From contig QAOA01002779.1 of the NCBI GenBank assembly GCA_003255065.1, positions 130,973-194,972 of the forward strand: a stretch of 64,000 bases of DNA, read 5' to 3'. The notes beneath the pieces were generated by a model. It saw only the letters and a program-made list of their open reading frames with translations, searched no databases and was not told the origin of the DNA. The position numbers were made by a program, and so were the translations under genes. Below, piece after piece: positions 35,690 through 48,495 of the stretch (positions are counted from its first letter, which is position 1; each line of letters starts with the position of its first letter). This stretch comes from Cercis canadensis (lineage: Eukaryota; Streptophyta; Magnoliopsida; Fabales; Fabaceae).

Positions 35690-36420
35690 TGATCCTATTA
35701 GAATTTTAGGAATCATGTAGACATGGATATAATCTTCATCATCTTAGAAATCTTTTTTTTAATATAAGTACCAGTTACATGTCTTTCTTTCTCTTGCCAA
35801 TCATCCACTCCTATGTGAACTTTTTACTGGGTCAAATTTCCTTTTTCCATTGAGTTTCATGAAGTCTGGTTGTGATACACTTCCAGGTCTCTGTTTTGTT
35901 GAATTCTTATGTCTATGTGATAGAAGGGGCTGTGAGCAACTAGGTTTTTTAAGTTGCATCTTTGCTAGTCTTTGTTTGGTAGGGGCAAGCATAGTTTTTT
36001 CCCCATTTATTTCCCAATTGGGGTCCTCAAAGTATATCACCATCCTAATAGGTTGCTTCTTCTTGAATTTCTATAACAGAAAGTAAAGGAAAAATTATTG
36101 TTAAAGTCAATCAAATAATGTTAAAGACCAAATTTCTATAAGGAGTTGGTAAAGGCAGGGCAGCACTTGGTTCTCAATCACAAACTGGAAATATATACTA
36201 GTTTATTTAGTTGCAATATATTTGGTAAAACAAGGCAATTTAATTCAGAGAGCAAAGGAAAAATGGCAAAAGGATGAAAAAAATAATTGAATGTCATAAT
36301 TGAATGCCATATATCATATAGTTATCCAGAGAAAAGAAAAAAGACAAACAAAAGGTAGGATGTCATAATTGAATGCCACCAGAGGCCAATGTAAAGAGCT
36401 TATGAACTTACAGAAGAAGC
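35690..36420. other. Spacer without gene
   Basis: ORFs at 35801-36086 on both strands show no family resemblance. A 20-bp phrase TGTCATAATTGAATGCCA is repeated near 36293 and 36361. Confidence 0.35.
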
Positions 36421-37872
36421 TCCACAAGTTGTGGGCAGACTCTTGCTTCAATCACAACATGAATTTTTTCATTTAGGCCATTTGAAAAGTAAGAGAGAGC
36501 CCAACATGCATCAAACATGCACAAGTCGTGGATAATTTTGAGTGTTGATTCAACTGAGACAATAATGTCACAAGTGCACCATGATCAAGAACAAGATCCC
36601 TACAGCTTGGGGAGTCACCAGCAACATTACCTAAAGCCCATACATCATGCTTAAGAGACAAGAAGGTGAAAATGTGAACATTTTTCTAAGAGGGGAAAAA
36701 ATTGAGAGCAAGTAAAAACACATGTTATGGGTAGAAATGTAGAGAGAAAATAAGTGATAATTGAAATACGAAGAATATGAGAATCAAAACAAACAAAATA
36801 GAAAGATTGTGTCACTTTGATGAAAGTCTTCACAAGGTGGACAAGATGGATAGGTAAAGAATCCCTACCTGCAATTGGGGTAGATCATGCCTTCCTAAAA
36901 ACTCCACAAACTTTGGGACGACACCTGCCTAGATGACGTTGTCAATGGGTGGGCTGCGCTCGACACAGGCATGCAATGAATGTTAACATTTTAATTAGGA
37001 ATATTGACATCAAAAGAATAATATTTAAGAACAGGAACTCCATCGTATTATTTAGGCATAGAAATTGCATCATATGAGTCAAAGCATTGGGATTACACCA
37101 TATGATTTAAGCATGGGAACAACATTCATACCGATTGATAATAGCTTCCTAAACTGAGCAGTTGCTTCCAATTGTGCAGCAGGATCATCAGACCATACTC
37201 CTTGTACCATCACAGGAATACCTTCCAACTGTTAAAACATCATTAGAAACAAAGTCAAACAACAAACGCCTTAATTATTAATCTGAAACCAGCTGACCTG
37301 AGAATTAGTACAAAAAGTGGAATATCCTGTACCACACAAACAAGACAAGAGTACCAAAATCTGAAGAGAGGTTATCATCCTCCCTCTTTCCCTTAAAGAA
37401 AATATCTGAATATCACAAATATATGGATATAAATTTGACTCCATCGATGCCAAAACATAATATGATCACGCAAAATATACTCAAAGTCTATTGTACCTAC
37501 TACTACAGAGTCAGCTCAGCTAGAGTTTCAAACATCAGGAAGTGCAATCAATATTGTATATCCCTTCCCTAAATGATCTCGGCTTTCAAATACAACATCA
37601 AATCATAGCTAAATAAATGAATAAAAACTCCTTGCAAAATCTCCTAATCTGATTGAACGAAATGACACAATCGCATAATTGAAATGATATACTTGTAGTG
37701 CATACTCTGTTCTCCACAGCCTAAGCATTATTTAAAGCATCGAGCAATTGCTGGGCCTGAAGAAGAAAGCCTTCCCTTCTCTTCTTGAACAGACTGTCCT
37801 CGCTCTTGTTCTTCTTGATCTCAATGGGGTTGTCTTCCCTCCTCCTCCTCCTCCTAGCCTCGTCTGCATCCA
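36420..37872 (-). pseudogene. Importin-alpha fragment
   Basis: Blocks in the right order on the minus strand: the IBB domain basic stretch (DADEARRRRRREDNPIEIKK and KSEDSLFKKRREG, about 37872-37760), VMVQGVWSDDPAAQLEATAQ and FRKLLSI (about 37240-37145), ERSPPIDNVI-stop-AGVVPKFVEFLGR (36960-36873), [20 protein letters not shown] (about 36645-36560) and [20 protein letters not shown] (36510-36425). Importin alpha carries NLS cargo into the nucleus through armadillo repeats. There is a stop in the second ARM block, and about 45 residues between QHSKL and DACWALSY are deleted. Nothing is left beyond ARM repeat four or so. Confidence 0.85.
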
Positions 37873-38016
37873 TATAATGAGGTGGAACATCTTTGTGGAG
37901 CCAATTCCTCCAGTCCATCGCCCTTGCAAGGATTCGCTGAAATCTCCCTTCCCTTGCTTGTTCGCACAAACTCCTTCGATTAGATTTCTTTGTTTCTTCC
38001 CTCTTTATGATTTCAT

Positions 38017-38130
38017 GACAAAGCACAACTGGTTGATGTCTTCACCAAAAATCTTGGAGGTCCTCAGTTTCATTCTCTCCTCTTCAAGTTGGGCTTAGTG
38101 GATTTCCATCATCCACATGCTCCAACTTGA
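38017..38130 (+). mobile_element. Ty1/copia RNase H C-terminus (fragment B)
   Basis: KAQLVDVFTKNLGGPQFHSL and GLVDFHHPHAPT with a stop at 38128 match the last residues of the element ending at 17733, followed by the same GAGGGGGGA polypurine tract. No other pol sequence precedes it: the importin-alpha fragment comes directly before. The element is truncated to its last 0.4 kb. Confidence 0.85.
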
Positions 38131-38137
38131 GGGGGGA

Positions 38138-38427
38138 TGTAGAGATTATTTAACTTTCTATCAGTCACTTATACCAGATTAGTTAGTTAACTTACTAAGT
38201 GTAGTTAGTACATGAACTAAGGTTAGTTAGTCTGTTAATAATTAGTTAGCTTAGCTGATCTGTTATGCTTACGTGGCTATCTTTGTATTGTTCTGTTACT
38301 GTATATATAGGAATGCATATGTACAGAATTATATTGAGTTGACCGAATATACTGAAAGTTTCCACAAGTCCTCTCTGTCAGTTTTCTTTCCTTTGCTTTC
38401 TGGTTTACCTTCATCGGAGACTTCACA
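38138..38427 (+). repeat. 3' LTR of copia fragment B
   Basis: Starts TGTAGAGATT after the polypurine tract and contains TTAGTTAG repeats, a TACGTGGC box and TATATATAG like the element A LTR. It is clearly diverged from that LTR. It ends near CTTCACA; the exact 3' end is uncertain. Confidence 0.7.
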
Positions 38428-38429
38428 AA

Positions 38430-39950
38430 AATAGAGATAAAGGTTTACTCTCGAAATAGTTTGGTGAGTAGGTTGGAACTATTGCAAACTTGTGCTGCTT
38501 TGCCTTTGATGAGGCAAAGGGTCAAGCTTAAAAGTTGGATTGCCTTATGGGGCTTGCCTAGCAAGCCTCATGACTTTACATGAGGCCTGGAGGGAAGTGC
38601 CTAAACATGCCTTGGCCTTGAAAGAATTATTCATAATCAATAATCACTATATATATAATTATGCGTCTTATGACTTTACATGAAAAATATATTTTTTAAA
38701 AAATAATTTACATTGAAAAGTTTAACTTGTTTAAGACTATTGATGCTTTTAATTTTGATTTATCAAAAATATAATCATAAAATTTCAAGTATTTGTGTGA
38801 ATATTTCTTTTTCACTCTACTACACCAAATAATAATAGCTCAGTAAATTAGTAACTGTTCTTAAATGGTTGAATATACATAGGAGGCATGTGGCTGCGTT
38901 TGTTGAAGTAAATTTTTTAAATAAGCACCAAAGTGTTTTTTGGTAAGTTTATGGCAATGTCGTATGATAAATTTTTGAGTGTAGCTCACATTAGATATAT
39001 ATAATTAGTTTTTGTTATATAATGATATAGAGGCTAGAACTACACACCTCCTGTAAACTACCGAAACCATTCACTACTAAGCCACACCTACTAGCTTGAT
39101 ATATATACAATTATTGAACAATGAGTACTGCATCACATCTCTCTTAAATTACTGGACATTCAAGTATTTTAATAATTCATCAGTTTAAAGGAATAAATAT
39201 TTGCTTGCTTCAATCACTAGAGGGAACCTAGAAAAAACTCAGCTAATGGAAAGTTTTTATTGCATGGCTGTCTGCCTATATATACAATATTATTGACAGA
39301 ATTATTTATGTACATCACTTGCAAATTCTTAAAATTGATCAATTATATATATATAAGAAGATGTCTTGAAGTCATGGTGGCTTCATAATTTTATATTGCC
39401 TCACCCTCACATGGGATTTTATACATATCATTGTTTATGTCAATCGCCCATGCCGTAACATGTATCAAATAAGTGCAATGAATTCTCTGCTTCATTCTTG
39501 CATATATATATTATAAATATGATAGTCAAAATTGGTGCTGGTATCTAGCGCTGTCAAAGTATTAGTCCTTTCAGGGCATCAATGATGGCGTACGCAAAAT
39601 TTATATGGTCTTTGATGGCTGCACTAGACTCAAATTGAATATACAGATTCTTACTTCAATCTGTATTTCCCAAATATTTTGGAATTGTTTGACATAAAAT
39701 AGTCCATAACCGTTCAATATAATCCTCTCTCCCAATCAAACACGCAGCTTTGACTAATTAATTTTTATATTATACGTGACTTTCTTCCATTGGCTGATGT
39801 TTGGAAGATCTAGATGTGTTTCTTGCCCAGAAAATAAAGAATAAAGAAGCTAAAGACATACTGCCATCTGTATTTAATCTATCTACCAAATAATTTATGA
39901 TTGAATGATATTAAGGTAACTCTTAGAGCTTACAATTTTTGTGTTTGAAT
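38430..39950. other. Intergenic region upstream of O-methyltransferase
   Basis: AT-rich, with ATATAT runs. No gene or clear transposon end was seen. Confidence 0.45.
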
Positions 39951-39980
39951 CTAATATATATATATATATGAAGGCTTTGC

Positions 39981-39990
39981 CTATAAATAC
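39981..39990 (+). promoter_or_regulatory. Probable TATA box of the O-methyltransferase
   Basis: CTATAAATAC lies about 140 bp before the start codon, a normal distance for a plant TATA box plus a leader of roughly 100 bp. A simple (AT)n run sits just upstream. Confidence 0.55.
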
Positions 39991-40123
39991 CATATCACTT
40001 CGAAGTGAAAAATTCAAGTTGTGAAAACAAAACTCTAAGTACAGTTTACAAAGTTTTGTGCATTCACGATCTCTACACTACCGTTACTCTAGGAAGTAAC
40101 ACACTAAAACCAGAGAAGAAAAC

Positions 40124-41828
40124 ATGGGCTCCCTCAGGAATGATGTTCAACAAGTGAAAACCTTCACTACGAAAGAAGATGAGTATGATGTTAGTCTTCA
40201 TGCCATGCTCCTCTGCAGTGGTCAGATTAACGCTGCAGTGTTGAATGCTGCTATTGACCTAAACCTCTTTGATATCATTGCCCAAGGAAGAACAAAGGGT
40301 GGATTCATGTCACCCTCTGAAATTGCTTCCAAACTTCCCACTGAAAATGCAAACACCTCTCACAGACTCGACCGTTTTCTGCGGTTGCTTGTTAGTTTCT
40401 CTCTTCTTACTTGCTCTACGCGAACCAATCAAGATGGGAGCATTGAGAGACTCTATGGTATCTCTCGGGTTGGTGAATACTTTCTGAGCAAAGATGGTGG
40501 TCCCTCTTGGGCTTCATTGATGCCAAAGTTCTCCTACCATCCATACATGGCGGAGATTTGGTAGGTAGATAAAGTTTGATTGAATTTGGAATCGAATTTT
40601 TTGAATTTTCTTGTCTAATTGCTCTTCAACCAAAACAATTTAAAATTTTAGGTATTGTTATGATGTAATTTATTTTGTAGGCTAAACTTCAAGGAAGCAA
40701 TTCTTGATGGTGGTGATGATCTGTGCAAGATAGTTCATGGCAAGCCTTTGTACCAATACCTTGAAGCGGATACTGGACTGAAGCACACGTTCAATAGGGC
40801 AATGGCTGATCTCTCTGCTCTGCACATGAAGAAGATTCTTGAAACTTACAAGGGTTTTGAAGGAATATCAACACTTGTTGATGTAGCAGGTGGTATTGGG
40901 CAAAGCCTCCAAATGATCATCTCCAAGTACCCTTCAATAAAGGGTATTAATTTTGATCTGTCCCATATGACACAAGATGCACCATCCTTTCCAGGTATAC
41001 ATTTCTTCTTATGTTATTATAAAGTAGTATGGCATTGCTTATTGACTTCGCAATCCGGTGATCTTTTTAGTTTGATCCATCCACTTCCCTTTTGTAGTAT
41101 TTCACAAATCTTCACCATTATAGAAGTCATCATCTAAATTCAAAACTCTTTTTTAAATGCCTAATTCAGATATAACCACTTATATCATTATGTGCATTTG
41201 TGAATGCAAATTTTATTAACAATTACTAATAGATGCATCAATTTTGTTAGATAATTACTGATTTGCATAATAATCTTGTTTTTTTTTTTTTGGTAATTCA
41301 ATGGTGCCTAGGTCCAGGATAATCTTTCTTTTTCACAAAATCAAAATTGGCATTGAGTTCTAACAAATTTTTCCATATTTTGAAGGATTAAGGCATGTTG
41401 GAGGGGACATGTTCAAAAGTGTTCCAGAAGGTGATGCTATAATGATAAAGGTTAGTTACTACTAACATAGCACAAATAATAGTACATGAATCCTAAAGGA
41501 TACTTACGAGCTCCAACTTTCAATCCTGTAGGGTACAATTCATAATTGGTCAGATGAAAAATGCCTAAAACTTTTCAGCAATTGCCATCAAGCCTTGAAG
41601 AAAGGTGGAAAGGTCATTGTTATTGATTTGATAATGCCAGAAGAACCAGAGTTAACCAGTGCTGCTAAGTGTGTTTCCATCTTTGACAATGTTATGTTCT
41701 CCCAAGGAGGTGGACTTGAAAGAACTGAGAAGGAATTTGAAGCTTTATGCAAAGCATCCGGATTTTCTAGATTTCAAGTTGCTTGTCGCGTTTTGTCCAT
41801 TTTGGGAGTCATGGAATTCTATAAATGA
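40124..41828 (+). CDS. Caffeic-acid-type (COMT-like) O-methyltransferase
   Basis: Four exons, 40124-40560, 40681-40994, 41386-41450 and 41532-41828, join in phase to 370 residues, the usual length. The N-terminal dimerisation domain (ATLNLFD-type helix seen as [14 protein letters not shown]) is followed by the class I methyltransferase fold. SAM binding shows as [20 protein letters not shown] (about 210-229) and then INFDLSH. The catalytic-base region is [11 protein letters not shown] with His276. The C terminus is GVMEFYK. Family members methylate hydroxyls (sometimes N) on phenylpropanoids, flavonoids or anthranilate in the cytosol. Here the first glycine of the usual DVGGG motif is alanine, and the residues before the catalytic His (GTI) differ from the common WIL, so the substrate is unlikely to be classic caffeate. 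No lesion. Confidence 0.92.
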
Positions 41829-41899
41829 TTTGCTTCTATCAAAGGATCAACAATGACAATCTACAACGATGATTATGGTCAATATTATCACGCATAAAG

Positions 41900-43440
41900 A
41901 AGTTTTAGGAGATATTAAATTTATAGTTGTAGAAGATCATTGTGTGTACTTCACTAGCAATTTATTGTTGTCTTCAGTTTTATTTTATTTATTATAGAAG
42001 GAAAATGAAATAAATGTACTGCAATTTCTTTCAAGAATATATCAATTTCATTTCACTCATCTTGCTTGTTAATGTGGCTCGAATCCTGTGGTGGTGCGTC
42101 ATGCACCATGAAGCTTCCTACATATTAGCATGGCCATTGACAATTGATACGCTAGAAGACAAAGGAGCAAATGGTGGGGTTGGAATTTCTTCAGCCAACT
42201 ATGCTATTTACTTGGCCTAAGATAGTAGTTGGTGAAAGGACATTTATTTTGCATCTGCCAACCACTTCCTTTACTTGCAGTAAATAGAGTTGAAAAATTG
42301 GCCTTAAACGAAAACCTCATCACCAGAGGATTAAATTGGTCTTCTTCTCCACTCAATGGCGTCCTTATCTCTCTCATCGCCTTCTTCTCTATCTTCCTCA
42401 CACCACAATACTAAAGGCAGGTCAAATTTTCAAGATTGTGCACTAAAAAATTCAAAGAGCAAGGTTATCATATTAAGAAAGCTTTAGCTGATGAAGAGAA
42501 CACGAGCTGCTGATGTACGTGAAGGGGAATAAGCTGCTGAAGTATGTGAATGAGAGTGAGAACACAACCTGCAAATGAAAATTTAGAACTTCATTAAAGG
42601 CATTTTGGGAATTTTATATTTTAAATTGCCATTTGACCATTGACTAACACTATTTTGTAATGGTTCTATTAAGGATTGCATTCATATGTTATGTTTTTAA
42701 ACTTCAAGGGATGTATATATAGGTTTTTAAAATAGATGAGAGGTATGTGTAAAATCAGCAAACTTCTGAATAGGTTGGTATAATTTACTCCAAAGTAATA
42801 TAATAGCAAGATAAAAATATCTGAAACAAAAACCCAACTCCTTTAACACAATTAAGGGCTTGGATAATGACCAAAAAGGGGTTAATAGGGAAGTTACTTA
42901 ACCTTTTCATTGAAAAAAAGAAGAAAGAAAGACATAAATTTAAACAAATTATAGTTATCCATCAATATAGCAATTTAACAATTTTCAAAGGTCAAATTTT
43001 ATTTAAACAATTGTACATAAACTATAATGTAATAAAATTTGAGTTGCAAAAATTTAAGCTATACAAAAAAAAAAAGTTTAAGTAAATTTAGAAAAAATTA
43101 ATAAATCAACTTAAACTCAAATTATATCAGCTATTTGAATATTTTGACTCACACTATATCTCATTAACTCCCTTAAACTTTGCAATATGTTTGAAAAATA
43201 TATTTTTTTTTGGTGCGGAGCAGTATTTATTAGGGGCAGCTGGTAGATGGTAATAAGCTATCCGTTTTAATTTTTTTTTTATAGCAACACCTTTTTTAAA
43301 ATAATAAAAATCGATTTTGACAAGTAATAACTCTGACAAATTCACTTTTCAAATCTTGATCAAGAACATATTTTAATTGTAGCTAGCGTCATTTCCTGAA
43401 AAGAAAAAAAAGATAGTTTAGGCATCATATGATAAACATG
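41900..43440. other. 3' flank of O-methyltransferase and spacer
   Basis: AATAAA-like motifs occur near 42008. The rest is AT-rich with no recognised gene. Confidence 0.4.
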
Positions 43441-43446
43441 TGATAG

Positions 43447-44030
43447 TGTTAGGTCTAAGCCCACCAAGAGGAGGGGAAGAGATCCAGTCATGTTAACTTG
43501 AGTCATGTTGCTTAAATCTAAGCCGTCTATTCCATTTAAGGTCATTTCAACCATTAAAACACATTAATATTTAATGGTTGAAATGAGCTTTAATGGAATG
43601 GACGGCTCAGATCTGAGCAACATGACTCAAGTGACATGACTGGATCCAAATCCCAAGAGGAGAGCCCAAACCCAAAGACTAACATATTAGGTGAGAGAAT
43701 TTCTTAGACTTAAGTACCATTCCACACTTCCTTGTGGGACTCATAACATTGCTTACCCCTTGAGAAGCCGAACGCGCACGGACGGCTCTCACTCCGGACT
43801 TTTCTCAACACCAGGTAGCCCTTTTGTAGCATTTCTTTTTCTTTTGGATGACTTCACTCTAAACCTTATCAAACACCGGATAGCTCTTTTCTATGTCGTA
43901 ACGACTCTCAACGAGAGCACCAATGTTAGGTCTCAAGTTCAAGAGGAGAGCTTAACCCAAAAGACTAGCCTATTAGGTGAGAGAGTCTCTTAAAATTAAG
44001 TATCATTCCACACTTTCTCGTGGAACCGAT
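43447..44030 (-). mobile_element. TRIM-like pair of terminal direct repeats
   Basis: Two related direct repeats start TGTTAGGTCT: 43447-43742 (enlarged by a MITE insertion) and 43924-44030. They share AAGAGGAGAGC, ACTAACATATTAGGTGAGAGA-like and TTCCACACTT(C/T)C(T/C)(T/C)GTGG blocks. The 180-bp interior has no coding capacity. On the minus strand, TTGGTGCTCTC sits just inside the 43924 repeat, where a primer-binding site would be, although it does not match the usual initiator-tRNA site. This fits a terminal-repeat retrotransposon in miniature. Confidence 0.5.
43474..43654. mobile_element. Fold-back MITE copy 1 (181 bp)
   Basis: Almost entirely palindromic. Ends GGGAAGAGATCCAGTCATG and, inversely, GGGATTTGGATCCAGTCATG; the arms share TTGAGTCATGTTGCT and CATTTCAACCATTAAA. 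Perfect 8-bp target duplication AAGAGGAG (43466-43473, 43655-43662). The second repeat of the surrounding TRIM-like element has AAGAGGAG only once at the same place, giving an internal empty site. The 8-bp duplication suggests a hAT-type MITE. Confidence 0.92.
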
Positions 44031-44469
44031 GTGAAACTCGTAAAGTGTAAGAAAGAATTACGCAAGGATGTCAGTAAATATGTGTAATTAATTGTAAAAG
44101 GAAATTCAATAAAAGCTGCAATTTATCTCTCTGTTTTTTTTTTTTCCGGTTTATGTCTTGTTAGTAGGTGCAAAACTACATCATGTACAAGAAGAATCTT
44201 GATAGCAGTAGTTACAAATTTGATTTTACTTAACTTCTAATTAACTATATTGCAGAAGACTAAAGTACACTACGTATATAGATGAAGAAATGAGGAAAAG
44301 GTGATCAACCATTTTTTAGTGGTAGGGATGCTATTGAAGTCGACATTGGACCAAAAACAGAGCCTATATCTTGTTGAAGTGTGTTAGGAAATTAAATGTA
44401 TTAGAGCTAATTTCAATTAAAGTGAGATGAGAAAATAAAATAGGACACACAATTTTACAGCAACTATGT

Positions 44470-47400
44470 AGAGGAATTTTATTAATTGCAAATGGGTATG
44501 AAGATATCTTGAATGGATCTCAGGTATGTCCAAAGAAATTTCATCAAGATTCAATCACTAGAAGTCTCATTCTGAACCCAGATTTTGTCTTTTGGCAGAG
44601 GCAAAATAGGTTAGTGATGAGTTGGATTTATGCTTCTCTTACTGAGCAACTTATGGCTCAAATTATGGGTTACAATATGGCATATGAGATATGAAAATCT
44701 CCGGGAGACAGCTTTGCCTGTTCATCTCGTGCTCGCATCATGGAGTTAAGACTTCAGTTGCAGACTATCCGCAAAGGAAATCTTGGTGAGTGGGATTACA
44801 TGGTCAAGATCAGAAGAATTTGTGACAATCTACGAGCAGTAGGTGAAAATGCTAGCCAAGATCATCAAATAATGGCAATCTTGGCTGGACTAGGTCCTAA
44901 ATACAACCCAGTTGTAGCATATGTCAGTTTTGAGTGCATATTAGTGGAAATCTTGTAGAGTCATCTGCTCACTTTTAAAGGCAGGCTTGACAGACAGAAG
45001 TCAGTTGATGAGCAAATCTTGATTCAAGCAAATGCAGCTCAGTTTGGTCCCTTCAAAGGTAAGAAGAAGTTTAATTCTAATTCTCAAAATAATTTCTATC
45101 ATGGTAACACCAATACTGCACCAAATTTTTTCTCTGGTTCTGGTCATCGTAATCAATCTAATAATCAATTTGGTAAGCCAAGATTTGGTAATTCTGGTGG
45201 GGCTGGTCAAAAACCACAATGTCAAATTTGTCATAAGATGGGGCATTCTGCATCTACTTGTTGGCATCAATTTGATAATGACTTTCAACCCAAAGTTTCA
45301 ACTAGGAATTCTTCTCAGCAACAAGCTTCTCAGGCATTGATGGCTACTACTGGTCAAATGGAAGACACTCCTTGGTTTCTTGATACTGGGGCTACGCATC
45401 ATGTCACTGCTGACTTGGGCAATTTGTCTCTTCATAATCCTTTTGCTAGGGATGAAAAAGTAACAGTTGGCAATGGTAAGCAACTTCCTGTTATGCATAC
45501 TGGTAGTACTTCTATTCCTACTGCTAAGAGACCTTTATTGCTTAATCAAGTCTTACATGTGCCTAAGATAAGTGCAAATTTGGTTAGTGTTCAGAAATTA
45601 TGTCGAGATAATAACATCTATGTTGAATTTTATCCTGCTTATTTTCTTGTGAAGGATCAGAAAACCAAAGAGGTACTTCTGCAAGGAACTCTTAAGCAAG
45701 GTCTCTACAAGGTCATGACTTCCTACGTTCTTGCTAGTTATACCTCTGCTCCTTCTATAGCAGCATATCAAACCTTTGTTTCCTCTTCACAGAACTCAAA
45801 TTCTATTTTACAACTTTGGTACAATAGGTTAGGTCTTCCTTCTATTGATGTAATAAATAGAATCATGTCTGCACATGGTTTAGCTCAGTTTACTGCCAAT
45901 AAACATACAATTTGTAGTTCTTGTCAGTTGGCTAAAAGCCATAAATTGCCTTTTGTACAATCACATTCTAAAGCAATAAAGCCTTTTGACTTAGTACATG
46001 CTGATCTTTGGGGTTCTCTCTCTTGTACTTCAGTTAATGGTGCCTGTTATTTCTTATTGTTGATTGATGATTGTACTAGATATTCTTGGATTTATTTATT
46101 GCAGTCCAAGAATGACACTCTTGACATGTTTATGAGGTTTCAAGTTATGGTTAAGACTCAATTTGAGTCTAATATTAAAGTCATTCAATCAGATTTTTTT
46201 TGGGGGGGGGGGGGGGGGGGGNGGAGGGGGGAATTTGCAACATTTGACCATATGGTTAAGGCATCAGGTATACAACATAGGTTCTTATGCCCACATACTC
46301 CACAACAAAATGGTCAAGTTGAAAGAAAAAATAGACACATAGTGGAGACAGGATTATCTTTATTGATTACTGTAGGAATGCCTGCTAAGTATTGGACTTT
46401 TGCCTTCCAAACAGCAGTTCAACTTATTAACAGAATGCCTACAGCAGTACTTCAATTTCAATCACCCTATGAACTACTGTATCATAAATCCCCTGATCTT
46501 ACTCAAGTCAAGACTTTTGGTTGTCTGTGCTTCCCCTATCTTAGACCTTATCATTCTCATAAGCTTGAGAACAGATTAGTTACTTAATGTTTTTTGGGGC
46601 ACAGTAATAAACACAAGGGTTTTCTATGTATGGACACTAGCACTAAGAGGTTTATATTTCTTGTCATGTAGTGTTTGTAGAGACTGTGTTCCCTTTCAAA
46701 TCTCCAGCATCTCAAACTTCTCAGTCCAAGGTTTCAGAATGCTCCATTCCTGTCTCATTGTCTTCTGCCACTGCATGGTCTTCTCCATCTTCCACTTCTG
46801 ATAGGACTTCTATCTCTCCTCAGTGTGCTTCAGCATCAGAGTCACCTGTCTCTTCTAGTTCTACCTCTTCTGCTTTTTCTCTTGTGCCACAAGATTCTAT
46901 CTCTGAGGCACCTCAGGTTATTGCAGATGTGTCTCCTCCTTCCCGCATGGTTACTAGGAGTCAAAATGAGATTTTTAAGCCTAAGGCTTATACCACTCAA
47001 CATACTCTTCCCTTGCAGAACCTTATACTTACAAGCAGGCACTTCAGTCTCCTTGCTGGGTGGATGCCATGACTGCTGAAGTCAAGGCTTTACATCTTAA
47101 TCACACATGGGATTTGGTGCCTTGGATGTAGGTGGATTTATAAGGTAAAGTAAAAGGCAGAGGGCAGTATTGAAAGGTACAAGTCTAGGTTAGTTGCTCA
47201 AGGGTTTACACAGTCATATGGAGTGGATTACTTGGACACTTTCAATCCTGTTGTTAAACCTGCAACAATTCGTATTGTTCTTACACTTGCCTTGGCTTAT
47301 AATTGGCATATTCAGTAGTTAGATGTCAATAATGCTTTCCTTAATGGTGACTTACATGAGGAAGTCTACATAAGGCAGCCTCCTAGCTTTGAAGATGCTT

Positions 47401-48444
47401 AGTACCCTCAACATGTCTGCAAATTACAAAAAACTTTGTATGGTTTGAAGTAGGCTCCTCGAGCTTGGTTCACCAAGTTGAAAAACACTCTGCTAGCTTG
47501 GGGTTTTCTCTGCACTTACTCAGATAATTCCCTCTTTGTGCTTCGTTTTGCAGGCCATGTGGTGTTTCTTCTGGTATATGTTGATGATATCATCATCACT
47601 GGATCTAATGTCTTCTTTATCTGCAAGTTGATTACAGAACTAAATCAAATGTTTGCTTTAAAGGACTTAGGCCAGTTACATAACTTTCTGGGGATTGAAA
47701 CAACTTGGTCTCCTCAGCAACTTCATATGTCTCAGTCCAAGTACATTCTAGACTTGCTGCACAAGACAGGTCTTAATGATGCAAAGCCAGTAGCCACTCC
47801 TATGGTGAGCTCACATATCCTCTCTAAGAGCACTGGTATCTCACTCAAGGATCCTACCACTTACAGGAGTATTGTTGGTGCATTGCAACTAGACCAGATA
47901 TTGCTTACACTGTCAATAAACTCTGTCAGTTTATGAGTTTGCCTACTGATGTACACTTGCAAGCAGCTAAATGATTGTTGAGATATCTTAAAGGCACTCT
48001 CTCCTATGGTATCACTCTTTCCAGAACTGCTCAACCTTCCTTGCTTGCCTTTCCAAATTCAGATTGGGTAGTGGGCATGTTGCGTTTCTTGGGGCTATTC
48101 TTGTTTCCTGGTGCTCTGGCAAGCAAAAGGTTGTTGCCAGGTCTAGTACAAAGGCTGAGTATCGAGCCTTAGCCAATGCCACTGCAGAACATTAGTGGAT
48201 TCAGTCCTTGCTTAAGGAGCTTCATGTTGGCTTGCCTCGACCTCCAATGCTGCTGTGTGATAACTTGAGTGCTACTTTTCTAGCCTCTAATCTTGTGTTG
48301 CGTGCTAGGACAAAACATATCGAAATAGATTGTCATTTCATTCATGACAAGGTGCTAAATAAGGAGTTGACCCTCTGTCATATACCAGCTGCTGATCAAC
48401 TTGCTGATGTCCTTACTAAACCATTGTCAACCTTGGCTTTCTAA
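44470..48444 (+). mobile_element. Decayed Ty1/copia element C
   Basis: In order: gag (LNPDFVFWQRQNRLVMSWIY, 44570-44640), zinc knuckle (CQICHKMGHSASTC about 45220), protease WFLDTGATHHV (about 45375), integrase (LGLPSIDVINRIMS, CSSCQLAKSHKLPF, HADLWGS, TPQQNGQVERKNRH), RT (RYKSRLVAQGF, DVNNAFLNGD, YVDDIIITGS about 47580) and RNase H (TKHIEIDCHFIHDK, QLADVLTKPLS). Many stops and frame breaks are present (for example 44692, 44956, 46585, 47130, 47310, 47937, 48193), so it is dead. The conserved catalytic block after VIQSD is replaced by a poly-G run with an N (46202-46230). No 5' LTR was found. Confidence 0.9.
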
Positions 48445-48495
48445 GCTAATTGTCACAAATTCACTGTGCTTCCCTGCCCCATGAGTTTGAGGGGA

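Noticed and set aside
37748..38098. 116-codon plus-strand ORF
   Set aside because: Antisense shadow of the importin-alpha IBB exon, running into the copia fragment.
45001..45288. 95-codon minus-strand ORF
   Set aside because: Antisense to the gag zinc-knuckle region of copia element C.
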